From an uncultured Desulfobacterales bacterium (GTDB taxonomy: Bacteria; Desulfobacterota; Desulfobulbia; Desulfobulbales; Desulfocapsaceae), in assembly GCA_937915545.1 (NCBI GenBank), contig CALGIJ010000030.1, positions 58,600 through 122,599 on the forward strand: a stretch of 64,000 nt of DNA. Direction: 5' to 3'. The translations under genes were made by a program, and so were the position numbers. Below are positions 43,237 through 51,445 of the stretch, one piece after another (position 1 is the first letter of the stretch; every line of letters starts with the position of its first letter). Below the pieces are notes generated by a model. It saw only the letters and a list, made by a program, of their open reading frames with translations, had not been told where the DNA came from and did not search any database.

Positions 43237-43850
43237 TTCTTAGGTTGTTTTGGAAGTTCAACATTAGTGAAGCGATAGGTCACCAGGACGCAGTCCGAAC
43301 TGAGAAGCATCTCCACGCCGTCCTTCTTGGGGCTGCCCATCTTAATATTGGAAACGGTTACGATCCGCTCGAGTTTGCTGACCTGATCGAAGAAGTAGCC
43401 GATATTGTGATAGGGGCCACTGACATTGATCGTAATGGGAATCTCAGCGTAGAAGTCCTTTGGTACGTCTGCCTGAGGCTTAAAGGTCAGAAACTCAAGA
43501 CCGGCTGCCCTCCCCAGAGCGGAAATGTCGGTAAGCAACCTGGGGATTTCCTTTTCCTTCGGCAAGAGAATAGAGGTCTCTTCAAAAACTGCTCTCGCCT
43601 CCTCGAGTTCCTTCTCGAACTTTTTCAGGTCCGCAGCTCTTCGCTCGACTTCCCGTACTTCCTTGGTCAAGGAATCCTTTTGCTTGTCCAGTTTCTCAAT
43701 CTTTTCTGCCGTGGGGTTGTATGACACGAAATAGAAAATCACCGCCGGGATGAGGAAGAGGGCAAAGGTCAGCGCGAGCTTGGTCCTCGGAGCCAGGGGG
43801 ATGAATTTCTTGTCGAGAAAAGAAGTGAGTGCGGAGTTGCTCTTTTTCAT
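43233..43850 (-). CDS. pilO: Type IV pilus inner-membrane protein PilO
   Basis: 205 residues: a short cytoplasmic N-terminus, one membrane helix (about 23-45, LALTFALFLIPAVIFYFVSY), a coiled coil (EKLDKQKDSLTKEVREVERR) and a ferredoxin-like periplasmic domain (EIPRLLTDISALGRAAGLEF, YHNIGYFFDQVSKLERIVTV). PilO pairs with PilN to form the alignment complex between the inner-membrane motor and the secretin. Full length and in the standard order M-N-O-P. Confidence 0.92.
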   Translation of the reverse strand: MKKSNSALTSFLDKKFIPLAPRTKLALTFALFLIPAVIFYFVSYNPTAEKIEKLDKQKDSLTKEVREVERRAADLKKFEKELEEARAVFEETSILLPKEKEIPRLLTDISALGRAAGLEFLTFKPQADVPKDFYAEIPITINVSGPYHNIGYFFDQVSKLERIVTVSNIKMGSPKKDGVEMLLSSDCVLVTYRFTNVELPKQPKK

Positions 43851-43877
43851 GCGACCATTTTCACGTGAAAAGTTTTG

Positions 43878-44474
43878 TTATTTTTTCGCAGTTTTGCTCT
43901 TATCGCCTGGTGTCTCTTTGGTTGCGGGTTCCTGTAAGCCCACTGAACAGGAGAGGTTGAAACTTTTCAGGTTCCGACCGGAGACCACCTTAAGTGAAGA
44001 GTTGCTCAGGGAAACGTCTCTAATGACGGGAGATGCCTTGAGATTGTCCATGAACTGCGCGATGGTCTGGTTGTCCAGGGCAACACCGCTGAGCGACAGG
44101 GACGAGCCCTGCTGCTGCAGGGTCTCCAGCCACATGCGCTGGTTATCCAGTCTATTGGCTATTTCGTCGACCACCCGCACCGTCAGCGAGGAGTCGGTCT
44201 TGAGTTGTTTGATGATGTTGGTCTTACGGTTGAGCTCTTCCTGGTCTTTCTTGAGCTGGGCGATTTTGTTGAGAGTGGGGGTGAAAGATTGCTTTTTGGT
44301 ATTGAGCGCGCTGATTTCCTGCTCCAGGGCTTTGACCCGTTGCAACTGGAGATAACCAACGCACAAGGCTGCCGCAAGAGTGAGAGCCAGTACCGCCCCC
44401 ATGGCGAATAGCTGCTGCTGTGCCTTGGCTCTCTTCTTGAGTTGTCGAATGGGGAGTAAATTGATTCTCAGCAT
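43878..44474 (-). CDS. pilN: Type IV pilus inner-membrane protein PilN
   Basis: 198 residues. It starts MLRINLLPIRQLKKRAKAQQ, and the (R)INLLP motif is the conserved tail that binds PilM. A membrane helix (about 24-44) and coiled coil (KALEQEISALNTKKQSFTPT) precede the periplasmic domain (LDNQRMWLETLQQQGSSLSL, NQTIAQFMDNLKASPVIRDV). It forms heterodimers with PilO. Confidence 0.92.
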   Translation of the reverse strand: MLRINLLPIRQLKKRAKAQQQLFAMGAVLALTLAAALCVGYLQLQRVKALEQEISALNTKKQSFTPTLNKIAQLKKDQEELNRKTNIIKQLKTDSSLTVRVVDEIANRLDNQRMWLETLQQQGSSLSLSGVALDNQTIAQFMDNLKASPVIRDVSLSNSSLKVVSGRNLKSFNLSCSVGLQEPATKETPGDKSKTAKK

Positions 44475-44498
44475 TACAAATCCTTGGCGGGAGAGGAG

Positions 44499-45557
44499 TT
44501 AAATCTCTGAGGTTCTCAAGGCGATTCCGGTGGCAATTGCCATCTCCGGGGCGATGCCCTGAAGATAGGCCGGATCGATCTTCTTCGGATTGCTCTCTAT
44601 TCTCGTGAAAGGGTTGAAGAGCGTCACCGGTAATTCCGTTTCTTTGGAGAGGAACTCGAGCAGGCCTGTAACTTTGGCGCCACCTCCACTGAGAATGAGC
44701 CTGTTCAGTGGATGGTCGGGGTGGTTGGAGTGGTAAAGGTCGATGGCTTTCTTGATTTCCAGCACCCACTGGGTACAGACGCTGGTGAAAATACCCTCGA
44801 CAGCTTTTCTTTTCTCTTCGATCGGCAGGAAGCCGAGCTTGATTGCTTCCGCTTCCTCGGTATTGACATCGAGGACATTGACGATCTGTTCAGTCAGCTG
44901 CCGGCTGCCGACGATAATATCCCTGGCCACCACCGAAATCCCCTGGGAGATAAGGTTGATGTTCATTTTCGAGGCGCCGATATCGACCAGGCCGACATTT
45001 TCGCGGGTCTGATAGTTGTATTCGTAGCTGTTCTCGAGGGCGAAGCCGTCAACATCGACGACCACCGGCATGAGCCTGATTCCCCGCAGCATATCCAGGT
45101 AGTCGTCGACGATTTCCTTTTTCGCCGCCACCAGCATGACGTCGGTGCGTTCCCCTTCCTTTGTATTTGTTTTCAGGTCCTGGAAGTCGAGGTAGACGTC
45201 ATTGATATCGAAGGGGATGTATTGCTCGGCCTCTGCCAGGATATGTTCTTCGAGCCGCTTTTCATCCATAACCGTCAGATTGACTTTTTTGACGATCACC
45301 GAATAGCCGGATATGGAGATACCGACTTTACGATTACGGATCTTGAGATTGTTGAAGAGGTCGGCTATTGCCTTGCCGACTACTTCGGGCTCGTTGAGCG
45401 AGCCGTCTTCGACGGCCCCCTCCGGCAGCACCGTGCTCCCCAGAGTCACTATGGAATATCCTTTTCCAGAGCGTTTCAGCTGGCAAGCCTTGATGGCATG
45501 GGACCCGATGTCGAGGCCGACGACTAAGTCTTTTTGAGCTCCAAGCGACAGGTTCAT
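44499..45557 (-). CDS. pilM: Type IV pilus assembly ATPase-like protein PilM
   Basis: 352 residues of the actin-like PilM/FtsA family: phosphate 1 loop VVGLDIGSHAIKACQLKRSG, MDEKRLEEHILAEAEQYIPF, VGLVDIGASKMNINLISQGI (phosphate 2) and LILSGGGAKVTGLLEFLSKE (adenosine). PilM is cytoplasmic and binds the PilN N-terminus to link the pilus motor with the alignment complex. First gene of the operon; a promoter is visible upstream at 45647-45675. Confidence 0.95.
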   Translation of the reverse strand: MNLSLGAQKDLVVGLDIGSHAIKACQLKRSGKGYSIVTLGSTVLPEGAVEDGSLNEPEVVGKAIADLFNNLKIRNRKVGISISGYSVIVKKVNLTVMDEKRLEEHILAEAEQYIPFDINDVYLDFQDLKTNTKEGERTDVMLVAAKKEIVDDYLDMLRGIRLMPVVVDVDGFALENSYEYNYQTRENVGLVDIGASKMNINLISQGISVVARDIIVGSRQLTEQIVNVLDVNTEEAEAIKLGFLPIEEKRKAVEGIFTSVCTQWVLEIKKAIDLYHSNHPDHPLNRLILSGGGAKVTGLLEFLSKETELPVTLFNPFTRIESNPKKIDPAYLQGIAPEMAIATGIALRTSEI

Positions 45558-45614
45558 GGTGGAAGCGGCGAAGAAAAATTATCGGGCGGCGTTCTACCCG
45601 AGTCGGTAACATAC

Positions 45615-45671
45615 CAAAACACCTGACTTTTCTTATAACATGTCGTATTAGGGCATATATCGGGTGTTTTG
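45615..45671. repeat. Inverted repeat straddling the pilM promoter
   Basis: CAAAACACC (45615-45623) and GGTGTTTTG (45663-45671) are a perfect 9-bp inverted repeat 39 bases apart, with the predicted -10 box between them and the -35 box overlapping the second arm. Such a layout could bind a looping or dimeric regulator, or could be chance. Confidence 0.4.
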
Positions 45672-45675
45672 TCAA
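45647..45675 (-). promoter_or_regulatory. Predicted sigma-70-type promoter of the pil operon
   Basis: On the minus strand TTGACA (45675-45670, a perfect -35 box) is followed after 17 bases by CCTAAT (45652-45647, 4 of 6 to the -10 consensus). Transcription would start about 80 bases before pilM. Confidence 0.5.
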
Positions 45676-45953
45676 GAGAAGAAAGGAAAAGGTCGACAGG
45701 AAAATGCTTATTTTACAGGATGTTAAAAACCATCTCTAACAACTCCAACGGGACGAATCACACAACATATGGAAAGGGGAACATACATATGCTCTTTATG
45801 TAGTGGAGCGGACGGAAAGCAACGGGCAGGACAGAGGGCCTTGCAATTTTGACGATTTTGTTGAAGCAGCTTGTATTTGAGACCCAATTCAAGTAGTTTT
45901 GGCGAGGCATTGTGGGTGGTGAATTGATGATTTTTACTTGAAGAGGTGTGGTT
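45676..45953. other. Rest of the divergent pilM-lepB region
   Basis: Together with the pilM promoter block this gives a gap of almost 400 bases between the divergent genes pilM and lepB. AT-rich, with no gene seen; it should hold the lepB promoter. Confidence 0.4.
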
Positions 45954-46598
45954 TTGTTCACTGAAGGGAGAAGCAAAAGCGTCTTTCGCGAATATTTCGA
46001 GGCGATCGTCATCGCCGTTCTTCTCGCGTTGGTCATACGGACTTTCGTGGTCCAGGCATTCAAAATTCCATCGGGCTCGATGTTGCCGACCCTGCTCATC
46101 GGCGACCATCTGCTGGTCAACAAGTTCACCTACGGGGTGCGCCTCCCCTTCACCGGCAAGGTGCTGATCGAGGTTGGCTCGCCGCAACGAGGCGATGTGG
46201 TGGTCTTCCGTTATCCAAAGGACAAGTCGATCGACTATATCAAGCGGGTGGTAGGAATCCCCGGCGATACCATTGAGATTCGCACTAAAAAGGTGTTTAT
46301 CAACGGTAAGCCGTATGAAGACCCCCATGCCCACATCAGCTCGGCCACCGTCTACGATGCCCTCACCAACCCCAGGGACAACTTCGGTCCGGTTCTGGTG
46401 CCGGAAGGCAAGGTGTTCGTCATGGGAGACAACCGGGACAACAGTTTTGACAGTCGATTCTGGGGCTTCGTTGATCAGAAAGACATCCTCGGCAAGGCGT
46501 TCATGCTCTACTGGTCCTGGGATATCGAAAAGCCGCTGTTCTCTCTCGATCGGCTGCTTTCCGTCCGCTGGGGGCGTCTCGCCAACTTTATCGAATGA
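45954..46598 (+). CDS. lepB: Signal peptidase I
   Basis: 214 residues from a TTG at 45954, which has GAGG at a 7-base spacing; a GTG at 45948 would add two residues but overlaps the ribosome site. One membrane helix (VIAVLLALVIRTFVVQAF) precedes the catalytic Ser42 in IPSGSMLPTLLIGDHLLVNK and the general base Lys97 in YIKRVVGIPGDTI; the box MGDNRDNSFDSRFWG is also intact. It cleaves signal peptides from exported proteins on the outer face of the inner membrane. Its stop overlaps the pyrB start, so the housekeeping genes lepB-pyrB-pyrC form one operon. Confidence 0.95.
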   Translation: MFTEGRSKSVFREYFEAIVIAVLLALVIRTFVVQAFKIPSGSMLPTLLIGDHLLVNKFTYGVRLPFTGKVLIEVGSPQRGDVVVFRYPKDKSIDYIKRVVGIPGDTIEIRTKKVFINGKPYEDPHAHISSATVYDALTNPRDNFGPVLVPEGKVFVMGDNRDNSFDSRFWGFVDQKDILGKAFMLYWSWDIEKPLFSLDRLLSVRWGRLANFIE

Positions 46599-47578
46599 CA
46601 GGGTTTATGGCTGAGCACACCGGGCAGGATCAGCATTTTCGCCACCAGCACCTCTTCGGCATCGAGCAACTCTCCGTCTCCGATATCCTTCTGGTGCTCA
46701 ACACGGCTCGCTCCTTTCGCGATATCTCCGCCAGGGCGATCAAGAAGGTGCCGACGCTGCGCGGTAAGACGGTGGTCAACCTCTTCTTCGAGCCCTCGAC
46801 GCGCACCCGCCTCTCCTTTGAAATCGCCGCCAAGCGGATGAGTGCCGACACCTTCAACATCTCCGCTGCGGGAAGTTCGGCGGTGAAAGGGGAGACGTTG
46901 ATCGACACCGCCAAAAATATCCAGGCGATGAAACCGGATGTGGTCATCCTCCGGCACTCCAGCTCGGGGGCGCCCTATCTTCTTGCCCGCAACATCGAGG
47001 CCGCGGTCATCAATGCCGGCGACGGCGCCCATGAGCATCCTAGCCAGGGCCTGCTCGACATGATGACCGTCCTCGATCATAAGGGCCGCCTCGATGGCCT
47101 CAAGGTGGCCATCATCGGCGATATCGCCCACAGTCGCGTCGCCCGCTCCGATATACTCGGGTTTGTCAAGATGGGGTCTGAGGTCTTTCTGGCCGGGCCG
47201 CAGACCTTCATCCCCCCGGAGGTGTCGCGGCTCGGGGCCACGGTGTGCGGTTCGGTTGCCGAAGCGGTTCGCGATGCCGATGTGGTCATGACCCTGCGCA
47301 TCCAGCTGGAACGGCAGAACGACCCGCTCATCCCCACCCTGCGCGAGTACGCCAAGTTCTATGGGATCAACAAGGCCGTCCTCGAACTCGCCAGGGAAGA
47401 TGCCATCGTCATGCACCCCGGGCCGGTCAATCGCGGGGTGGAGTTGAGTCCGGATGTCGCCGACGGTTCGCGCTCGGTTATCCTCGATCAGGTGACCAAC
47501 GGTGTGGCCGTGCGCATGGCACTGCTCTATCTCATTCTCGGCGGCAGCAAAGGTAATGAAGGACAGGGTGACAAGTGA
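46595..47578 (+). CDS. pyrB: Aspartate carbamoyltransferase catalytic subunit
   Basis: 327 residues. FFEPSTRTRLSFEIAAKRM is the carbamoyl-phosphate loop, and HEHPSQGLLDMMTVLDHKG, KVAIIGDIAHSRVARSDILG and MHPGPVNRGVELSPDVADGS complete the active-site signatures. It makes N-carbamoyl-aspartate, the committed step of pyrimidine synthesis. The ATG at 46595 overlaps the lepB stop; an ATG at 46607 is a fair alternative. No pyrI regulatory subunit is adjacent, as in the PyrB-PyrC type complex of many bacteria. pyrC follows with overlapping stop and start. Confidence 0.97.
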   Translation: MTGFMAEHTGQDQHFRHQHLFGIEQLSVSDILLVLNTARSFRDISARAIKKVPTLRGKTVVNLFFEPSTRTRLSFEIAAKRMSADTFNISAAGSSAVKGETLIDTAKNIQAMKPDVVILRHSSSGAPYLLARNIEAAVINAGDGAHEHPSQGLLDMMTVLDHKGRLDGLKVAIIGDIAHSRVARSDILGFVKMGSEVFLAGPQTFIPPEVSRLGATVCGSVAEAVRDADVVMTLRIQLERQNDPLIPTLREYAKFYGINKAVLELAREDAIVMHPGPVNRGVELSPDVADGSRSVILDQVTNGVAVRMALLYLILGGSKGNEGQGDK

Positions 47579-48852
47579 TGGGCGGGACTTTGCGACTACT
47601 CAATGGGCGGATCCTCGATCCAACGCAACAGCGTGATGAAATCGCCGATCTGTTCATCAGGGACGGGGTGGTGGTTGACGCGCTCAGCGACGAGGGCGGA
47701 GATGTAGAATGTCTCGACGTCGCCGGCTGCTGGGTGGTGCCGGGGCTGATCGATGTCCACGTCCACCTGCGCGAACCCGGCGAAGAGTACAAGGAAACTA
47801 TCGCCAGCGGCTGTCTTGCCGCTGCTGCCGGCGGGTTCACCGCCGTGGCCTGCATGCCCAACACCAAGCCGGTCAACGATAACGGCTCGATTACCAGGTA
47901 CATCGTCGAGCAGGCCCTCACCTGCGCCGCCCGGGTCTACCCGGTGGGGGCGATCAGCCAGGGCAGCGGCGGCGATAAGCTTGCCGAATATGGCGAGATG
48001 AAGGATGCCGGTGCGGTAGCCCTGACCGATGACGGTCGCCCGGTGGTCGACAGCCAGCTCATGCGCCGCGCCATGGAATACGCCTCCTCCCATGGCCTGC
48101 CGATCATGTCGCACAGCGAGGAGATCGCTCTCAGCCGGCACGGCTCGATGCACGAAGGGGCGGTGTCGACGCGGCTCGGCCTCAAGGGCATTCCAGCCGC
48201 CGCGGAGAGCATCATGGTCTACCGTGACGTCGCCCTGGCCGAGTTGACCGGGGCCAGGCTGCATATCGCCCATGTCAGCACCGAGCAGTCCCTCGCCGTC
48301 ATCCGTGCCGCCAAGACGAGGGGAGTGAAGGTCACGGCGGAAACGGCTCCGCACTACTTCACCCTCACCGACGAGGCGGTGGAAGGCTATAACACCCACG
48401 CCAAAATGAATCCCCCGCTGCGCACCGAGAAAGATCGCCAGGCCATCCGCGATGCCCTGGCCGACGGCACCCTCGATGCCATCGCCACCGACCATGCGCC
48501 CCATTCGGTGCTGGAAAAGGATGTCGAGTTCAACCTCGCCGCCAACGGCATCGTCGGGCTGGAAACCTCCCTGCCGCTGTCGCTCGCCCTGGTCCGCGAC
48601 GGGGTCATCAGCCCCCTGCGCTTAGTCGAGCTGATGAGCTCGGCACCGGCCGCCATCCTTGGCGTTGCCGGGGGAACCCTGCGCCCGGGGGCGGCGGCCG
48701 ACGTCACCGTCATCGACCCGCAGCGCATCTTCACCTTCAATGCCGCCGAGAGCTTTTCCAAGGGCAAGAACAGCCCCTTCGACGGCTGGCGCCTGCAGGG
48801 CCGCGCGGTGCTTACACTGCTCGCCGGACGGGTCACCTTCTCCGACCGCTGA
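47578..48852 (+). CDS. pyrC: Dihydroorotase
   Basis: 424 residues. VVPGLIDVHVHLREPGEEYK provides the two metal-binding His; MSHSEEIALSRHGSMHEG, LHIAHVSTEQSL, ETAPHYFTL and ATDHAPHSVLEKD carry the remaining metal ligands. This is a class I (PyrC-type, amidohydrolase) enzyme, interconverting carbamoyl-aspartate and dihydroorotate. The ATG uses the A of the pyrB stop codon (TGATG). A GTG one codon earlier is also possible. The sfsA gene converges 14 bases beyond the stop. Confidence 0.97.
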   Translation: MGGTLRLLNGRILDPTQQRDEIADLFIRDGVVVDALSDEGGDVECLDVAGCWVVPGLIDVHVHLREPGEEYKETIASGCLAAAAGGFTAVACMPNTKPVNDNGSITRYIVEQALTCAARVYPVGAISQGSGGDKLAEYGEMKDAGAVALTDDGRPVVDSQLMRRAMEYASSHGLPIMSHSEEIALSRHGSMHEGAVSTRLGLKGIPAAAESIMVYRDVALAELTGARLHIAHVSTEQSLAVIRAAKTRGVKVTAETAPHYFTLTDEAVEGYNTHAKMNPPLRTEKDRQAIRDALADGTLDAIATDHAPHSVLEKDVEFNLAANGIVGLETSLPLSLALVRDGVISPLRLVELMSSAPAAILGVAGGTLRPGAAADVTVIDPQRIFTFNAAESFSKGKNSPFDGWRLQGRAVLTLLAGRVTFSDR

Positions 48853-48866
48853 CCAGCGGCACTTCT

Positions 48867-49562
48867 CTACAGTTCCACCGGCAGCCGGCCAACGACCTCG
48901 ATGCCCTCCGGCGTCACCCGCGCCTGGTAGGCCAGCGCCAGCACCCCCGAGCGGCAGGCCCGAGCCAGGGCCTCGCCGTAGGTCGGGTCGATGGCCCTGG
49001 CCGGTGCAAAGCGTGTCGCATCCATGCGCATCACTAAAAAGAACACCGCCGCCCGCTGTCCGGTTCCCGCGAGCCGCATCAGTTCCTCGAGATGCTTGGT
49101 TCCCCGCGAGGTCACCGCATCGGGAAACATGGCGCAGCCGTCGATGGCCAGAGAGCAGTTCTTGACCTCGACATAGGTGCCGCCACCCGCCCCATCCACC
49201 CGCAGGTCAAGCCGCGTTCCCCGGCTGGTGGTCACCTCTCGCGCCACATGCACCGCCCCGGCCAATTCATCAATGGCCCCGCCGAGGATGGCCTCTGTCA
49301 CCAGGGCGTTGGTGCGCGCCGTATTGACGCCAACCCAGGAGCTGCCCTCGGCCACCATCTCCAGCGTATGGGGGTACTTTCGCGATGGGTTGTCGGAGTG
49401 CGAGAGACAGACCCTGCTGCCTGGCGCGGAACAGGACAGCATGGCCCCGGTGTTGGGGCAGTGGGCGGTGAGAGTCGTGCCGTCGTCGAGTCGCACGTCG
49501 ACGAGGAAACGCTTGTAGCGCTTCAGCAGGGTGCCGGGGGTGAGAGGGGCGTCAAATCGCAT
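48867..49562 (-). CDS. sfsA: Sugar fermentation stimulation protein homologue SfsA
   Basis: 231 residues from the ATG at 49562 (MRFDAPLTPGTLLKRYKRFL), the usual family start; the frame stays open to a TTG at 49601. LTAHCPNTGAMLSC, VGVNTARTNALVTEAILGG, DGAGGGTYVEVKNCSLAIDG, RGTKHLEELM and FAPARAIDPTYGEAL are typical. SfsA has an OB-fold plus a nuclease-like core and binds DNA in E. coli; its cell role is still unclear. No ribosome site is visible. It is divergent from gap. Confidence 0.93.
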   Translation of the reverse strand: MRFDAPLTPGTLLKRYKRFLVDVRLDDGTTLTAHCPNTGAMLSCSAPGSRVCLSHSDNPSRKYPHTLEMVAEGSSWVGVNTARTNALVTEAILGGAIDELAGAVHVAREVTTSRGTRLDLRVDGAGGGTYVEVKNCSLAIDGCAMFPDAVTSRGTKHLEELMRLAGTGQRAAVFFLVMRMDATRFAPARAIDPTYGEALARACRSGVLALAYQARVTPEGIEVVGRLPVEL

Positions 49563-49737
49563 GGGGACCGGGGCGGGAGTGGGTATTCTTGAGGTTGCCA
49601 ACCGCCGCGGTTAGTGATACTACTATATAAAACTCTGAAATATATGTGGCGGCGCTGGTTATGTCTTTCCCGAACCCATCAACCCGGGGAAGAAGCGTAT
49701 GAGCGTTCCATTCTAATAGAAAAGGAGATTGAAGGCG

Positions 49738-50955
49738 ATGAAATTAGGGATCAACGGCCTGGGCAGGATCGGCAAGCTTTCTCTCTGGCATCATGTGGCC
49801 AGAAAGCATTTTTCCGGGGTCGTCGTCAATATCGGCCGGGAAGTGGGGAGAAATCTCACCGATCTTGCGGCGATGCTCGAGAAAGACTCGACCTACGGGC
49901 GCCTTGGCGCCTATCTCTATGGTCATAGCTGCCCGAGGGTGATCGAGGAGCTCGATGAAGAGAAGGGCACCATGCGTGTCGACGGGGTACCGGTGACCAT
50001 CCTCCGCTCTTCCCGAAATCCCAAGGACATTGCCTGGCAGCAAAATGATGTCAAGCTGGTGGTCGACTCGACAGGGGTGTTCACCGACCCGACCACCGAC
50101 GGCGGCTCTGACAAGGGCGCGCTGCGCGGCCATCTCCAGGCCGGCGCGGAAAAGGTCATCCTCTCGGCTCCCTTCAAGATCAAGTCGAAGGGTCTCGACA
50201 TGCCGGTCGATGCGGTGACCACAGTCATGGGCATCAACGACGACATGTACGATGCGACGCGCCACTCGGTGATTTCGGCGGCCTCCTGCACCACCACCTG
50301 CCTCTCTTACATGATGAAGCCGCTGATGGAGAAGATCGGCGCCGAGCGCATTCTCAGCGCCTCGATGGTTACCGTGCATGCCGCCACCGGCAGCCAGCAG
50401 GTGCTCGACCGCCTGCCGAAAACCGGGGCCACCGATATGCGCAAGAACCGCTCCATCCAGAACAATATCATCCTCACCACCACCGGCGCCGCCAAGGCCC
50501 TGTCCCTGGTCATCCCCGAGATGGCCACCATCGGCTTCATGGCGGAATCGGTGCGCATCCCGACCACCACCGGTTCGCTGATCATCCTCGTCGTCAATCT
50601 TCAGGACGAGCTGCAGCAGCCGATCAAGCGCGACGCAATCAATACCATCTACAAAGAATTCGCCGCCATCAACCCCTACCTGAAGTTTTCCGAGGAGCAG
50701 AACGTCTCCAGCGACATCATCGGCATGCCGGCGGCAGCGGCGGTCATCGAGGGGACGGAGACGCACACCCGTACCGCCAACATCCAGGTCAATCTCGCCA
50801 AGGTCAAGGCGGACAGCCTCAGGGAGGGCGCCGACCCCATCGTCAACGTGCCGGTGACCCAGGCGGTGGTCTACGGCTGGTACGATAACGAACTGGGCAG
50901 CTACACCAATATGCTCGGGGACTTGACGGTGAATATCGCCGAGAGTTTGATCTAA
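49738..50955 (+). CDS. gap: Glyceraldehyde-3-phosphate dehydrogenase, long form
   Basis: 405 residues, about 70 longer than common GapA. The start MKLGINGLGRIGKLSLWHHV has AAGGAG 10 bases upstream; a TTG three codons earlier is less likely. The catalytic Cys184 lies in SAASCTTTCLSYMMKPL and the base His214 in VTVHAATGSQQVLDRLPKTG; TTTGAAKALSLVIPEM and WYDNELGSYTNMLGDL complete the fold. Most of the extra length is ahead of the catalytic Cys. Long forms are known in several anaerobes. It catalyses the NAD-linked oxidation of glyceraldehyde-3-phosphate in glycolysis or the reverse in gluconeogenesis. rimI, pgk and tpiA follow. Confidence 0.95.
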   Translation: MKLGINGLGRIGKLSLWHHVARKHFSGVVVNIGREVGRNLTDLAAMLEKDSTYGRLGAYLYGHSCPRVIEELDEEKGTMRVDGVPVTILRSSRNPKDIAWQQNDVKLVVDSTGVFTDPTTDGGSDKGALRGHLQAGAEKVILSAPFKIKSKGLDMPVDAVTTVMGINDDMYDATRHSVISAASCTTTCLSYMMKPLMEKIGAERILSASMVTVHAATGSQQVLDRLPKTGATDMRKNRSIQNNIILTTTGAAKALSLVIPEMATIGFMAESVRIPTTTGSLIILVVNLQDELQQPIKRDAINTIYKEFAAINPYLKFSEEQNVSSDIIGMPAAAAVIEGTETHTRTANIQVNLAKVKADSLREGADPIVNVPVTQAVVYGWYDNELGSYTNMLGDLTVNIAESLI

Positions 50956-50959
50956 GCCC

Positions 50960-51445
50960 TTGCCAGCCGTGCGCGCGATGGCGCAAGGGGACCTCGAGGC
51001 CGTGCTGGCCATCGAGCGGACCACCTTGACGCCATGGTCTCGAGAGATGGTGGAAGCGGAGTTGCGCTACGCGGCAGGGATACGCCTGGTGGCGGAGGAT
51101 GGGCAGGCGGGTGGGTCGATCGTCGGCTGGTGCGCCGCCCGCCTGGTCGCCCCCGAGGCGGAACTGCTGAAAATCGCCGTGGCAAAGGAGCGGCGGCGGC
51201 AGGGTATCGGCGCGGCGCTGCTTGGCCACCTGTGCCGCGCCTTGCATGACGTCGGCATATGCGAACTCTTTCTGGAGGTGAGGGGACGGAATCAACCCGC
51301 CCTTTCCTTGTACGGTCGCTTCGGCTTTACAGAGATCGGCCGGCGGCCAGCATATTATTCCGAGCCGGAGGATGACGCGCTGCTGCTGCGCCGGCACCTT
51401 CAGCCAGGGTCAACGAACACTTTGAGCAGTTGGGGGATACCATGA
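50960..51445 (+). CDS. rimI: RimI-like ribosomal-protein alanine N-acetyltransferase
   Basis: 161 residues from a TTG at 50960; a GTG at 50969 (VRAMAQGDLEAVLAIE) is an equally good start by alignment. GNAT fold: AELLKIAVAKERRRQGIGAA binds acetyl-CoA, and ELFLEVRGRNQPALSLYGRF, GFTEIGRRPAYY are RimI signatures. It acetylates the N-terminal alanine of ribosomal protein S18 in E. coli. Sandwiched in the glycolytic operon: 4 bases after gap, overlapping pgk by ATGA. Confidence 0.9.
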   Translation: MPAVRAMAQGDLEAVLAIERTTLTPWSREMVEAELRYAAGIRLVAEDGQAGGSIVGWCAARLVAPEAELLKIAVAKERRRQGIGAALLGHLCRALHDVGICELFLEVRGRNQPALSLYGRFGFTEIGRRPAYYSEPEDDALLLRRHLQPGSTNTLSSWGIP

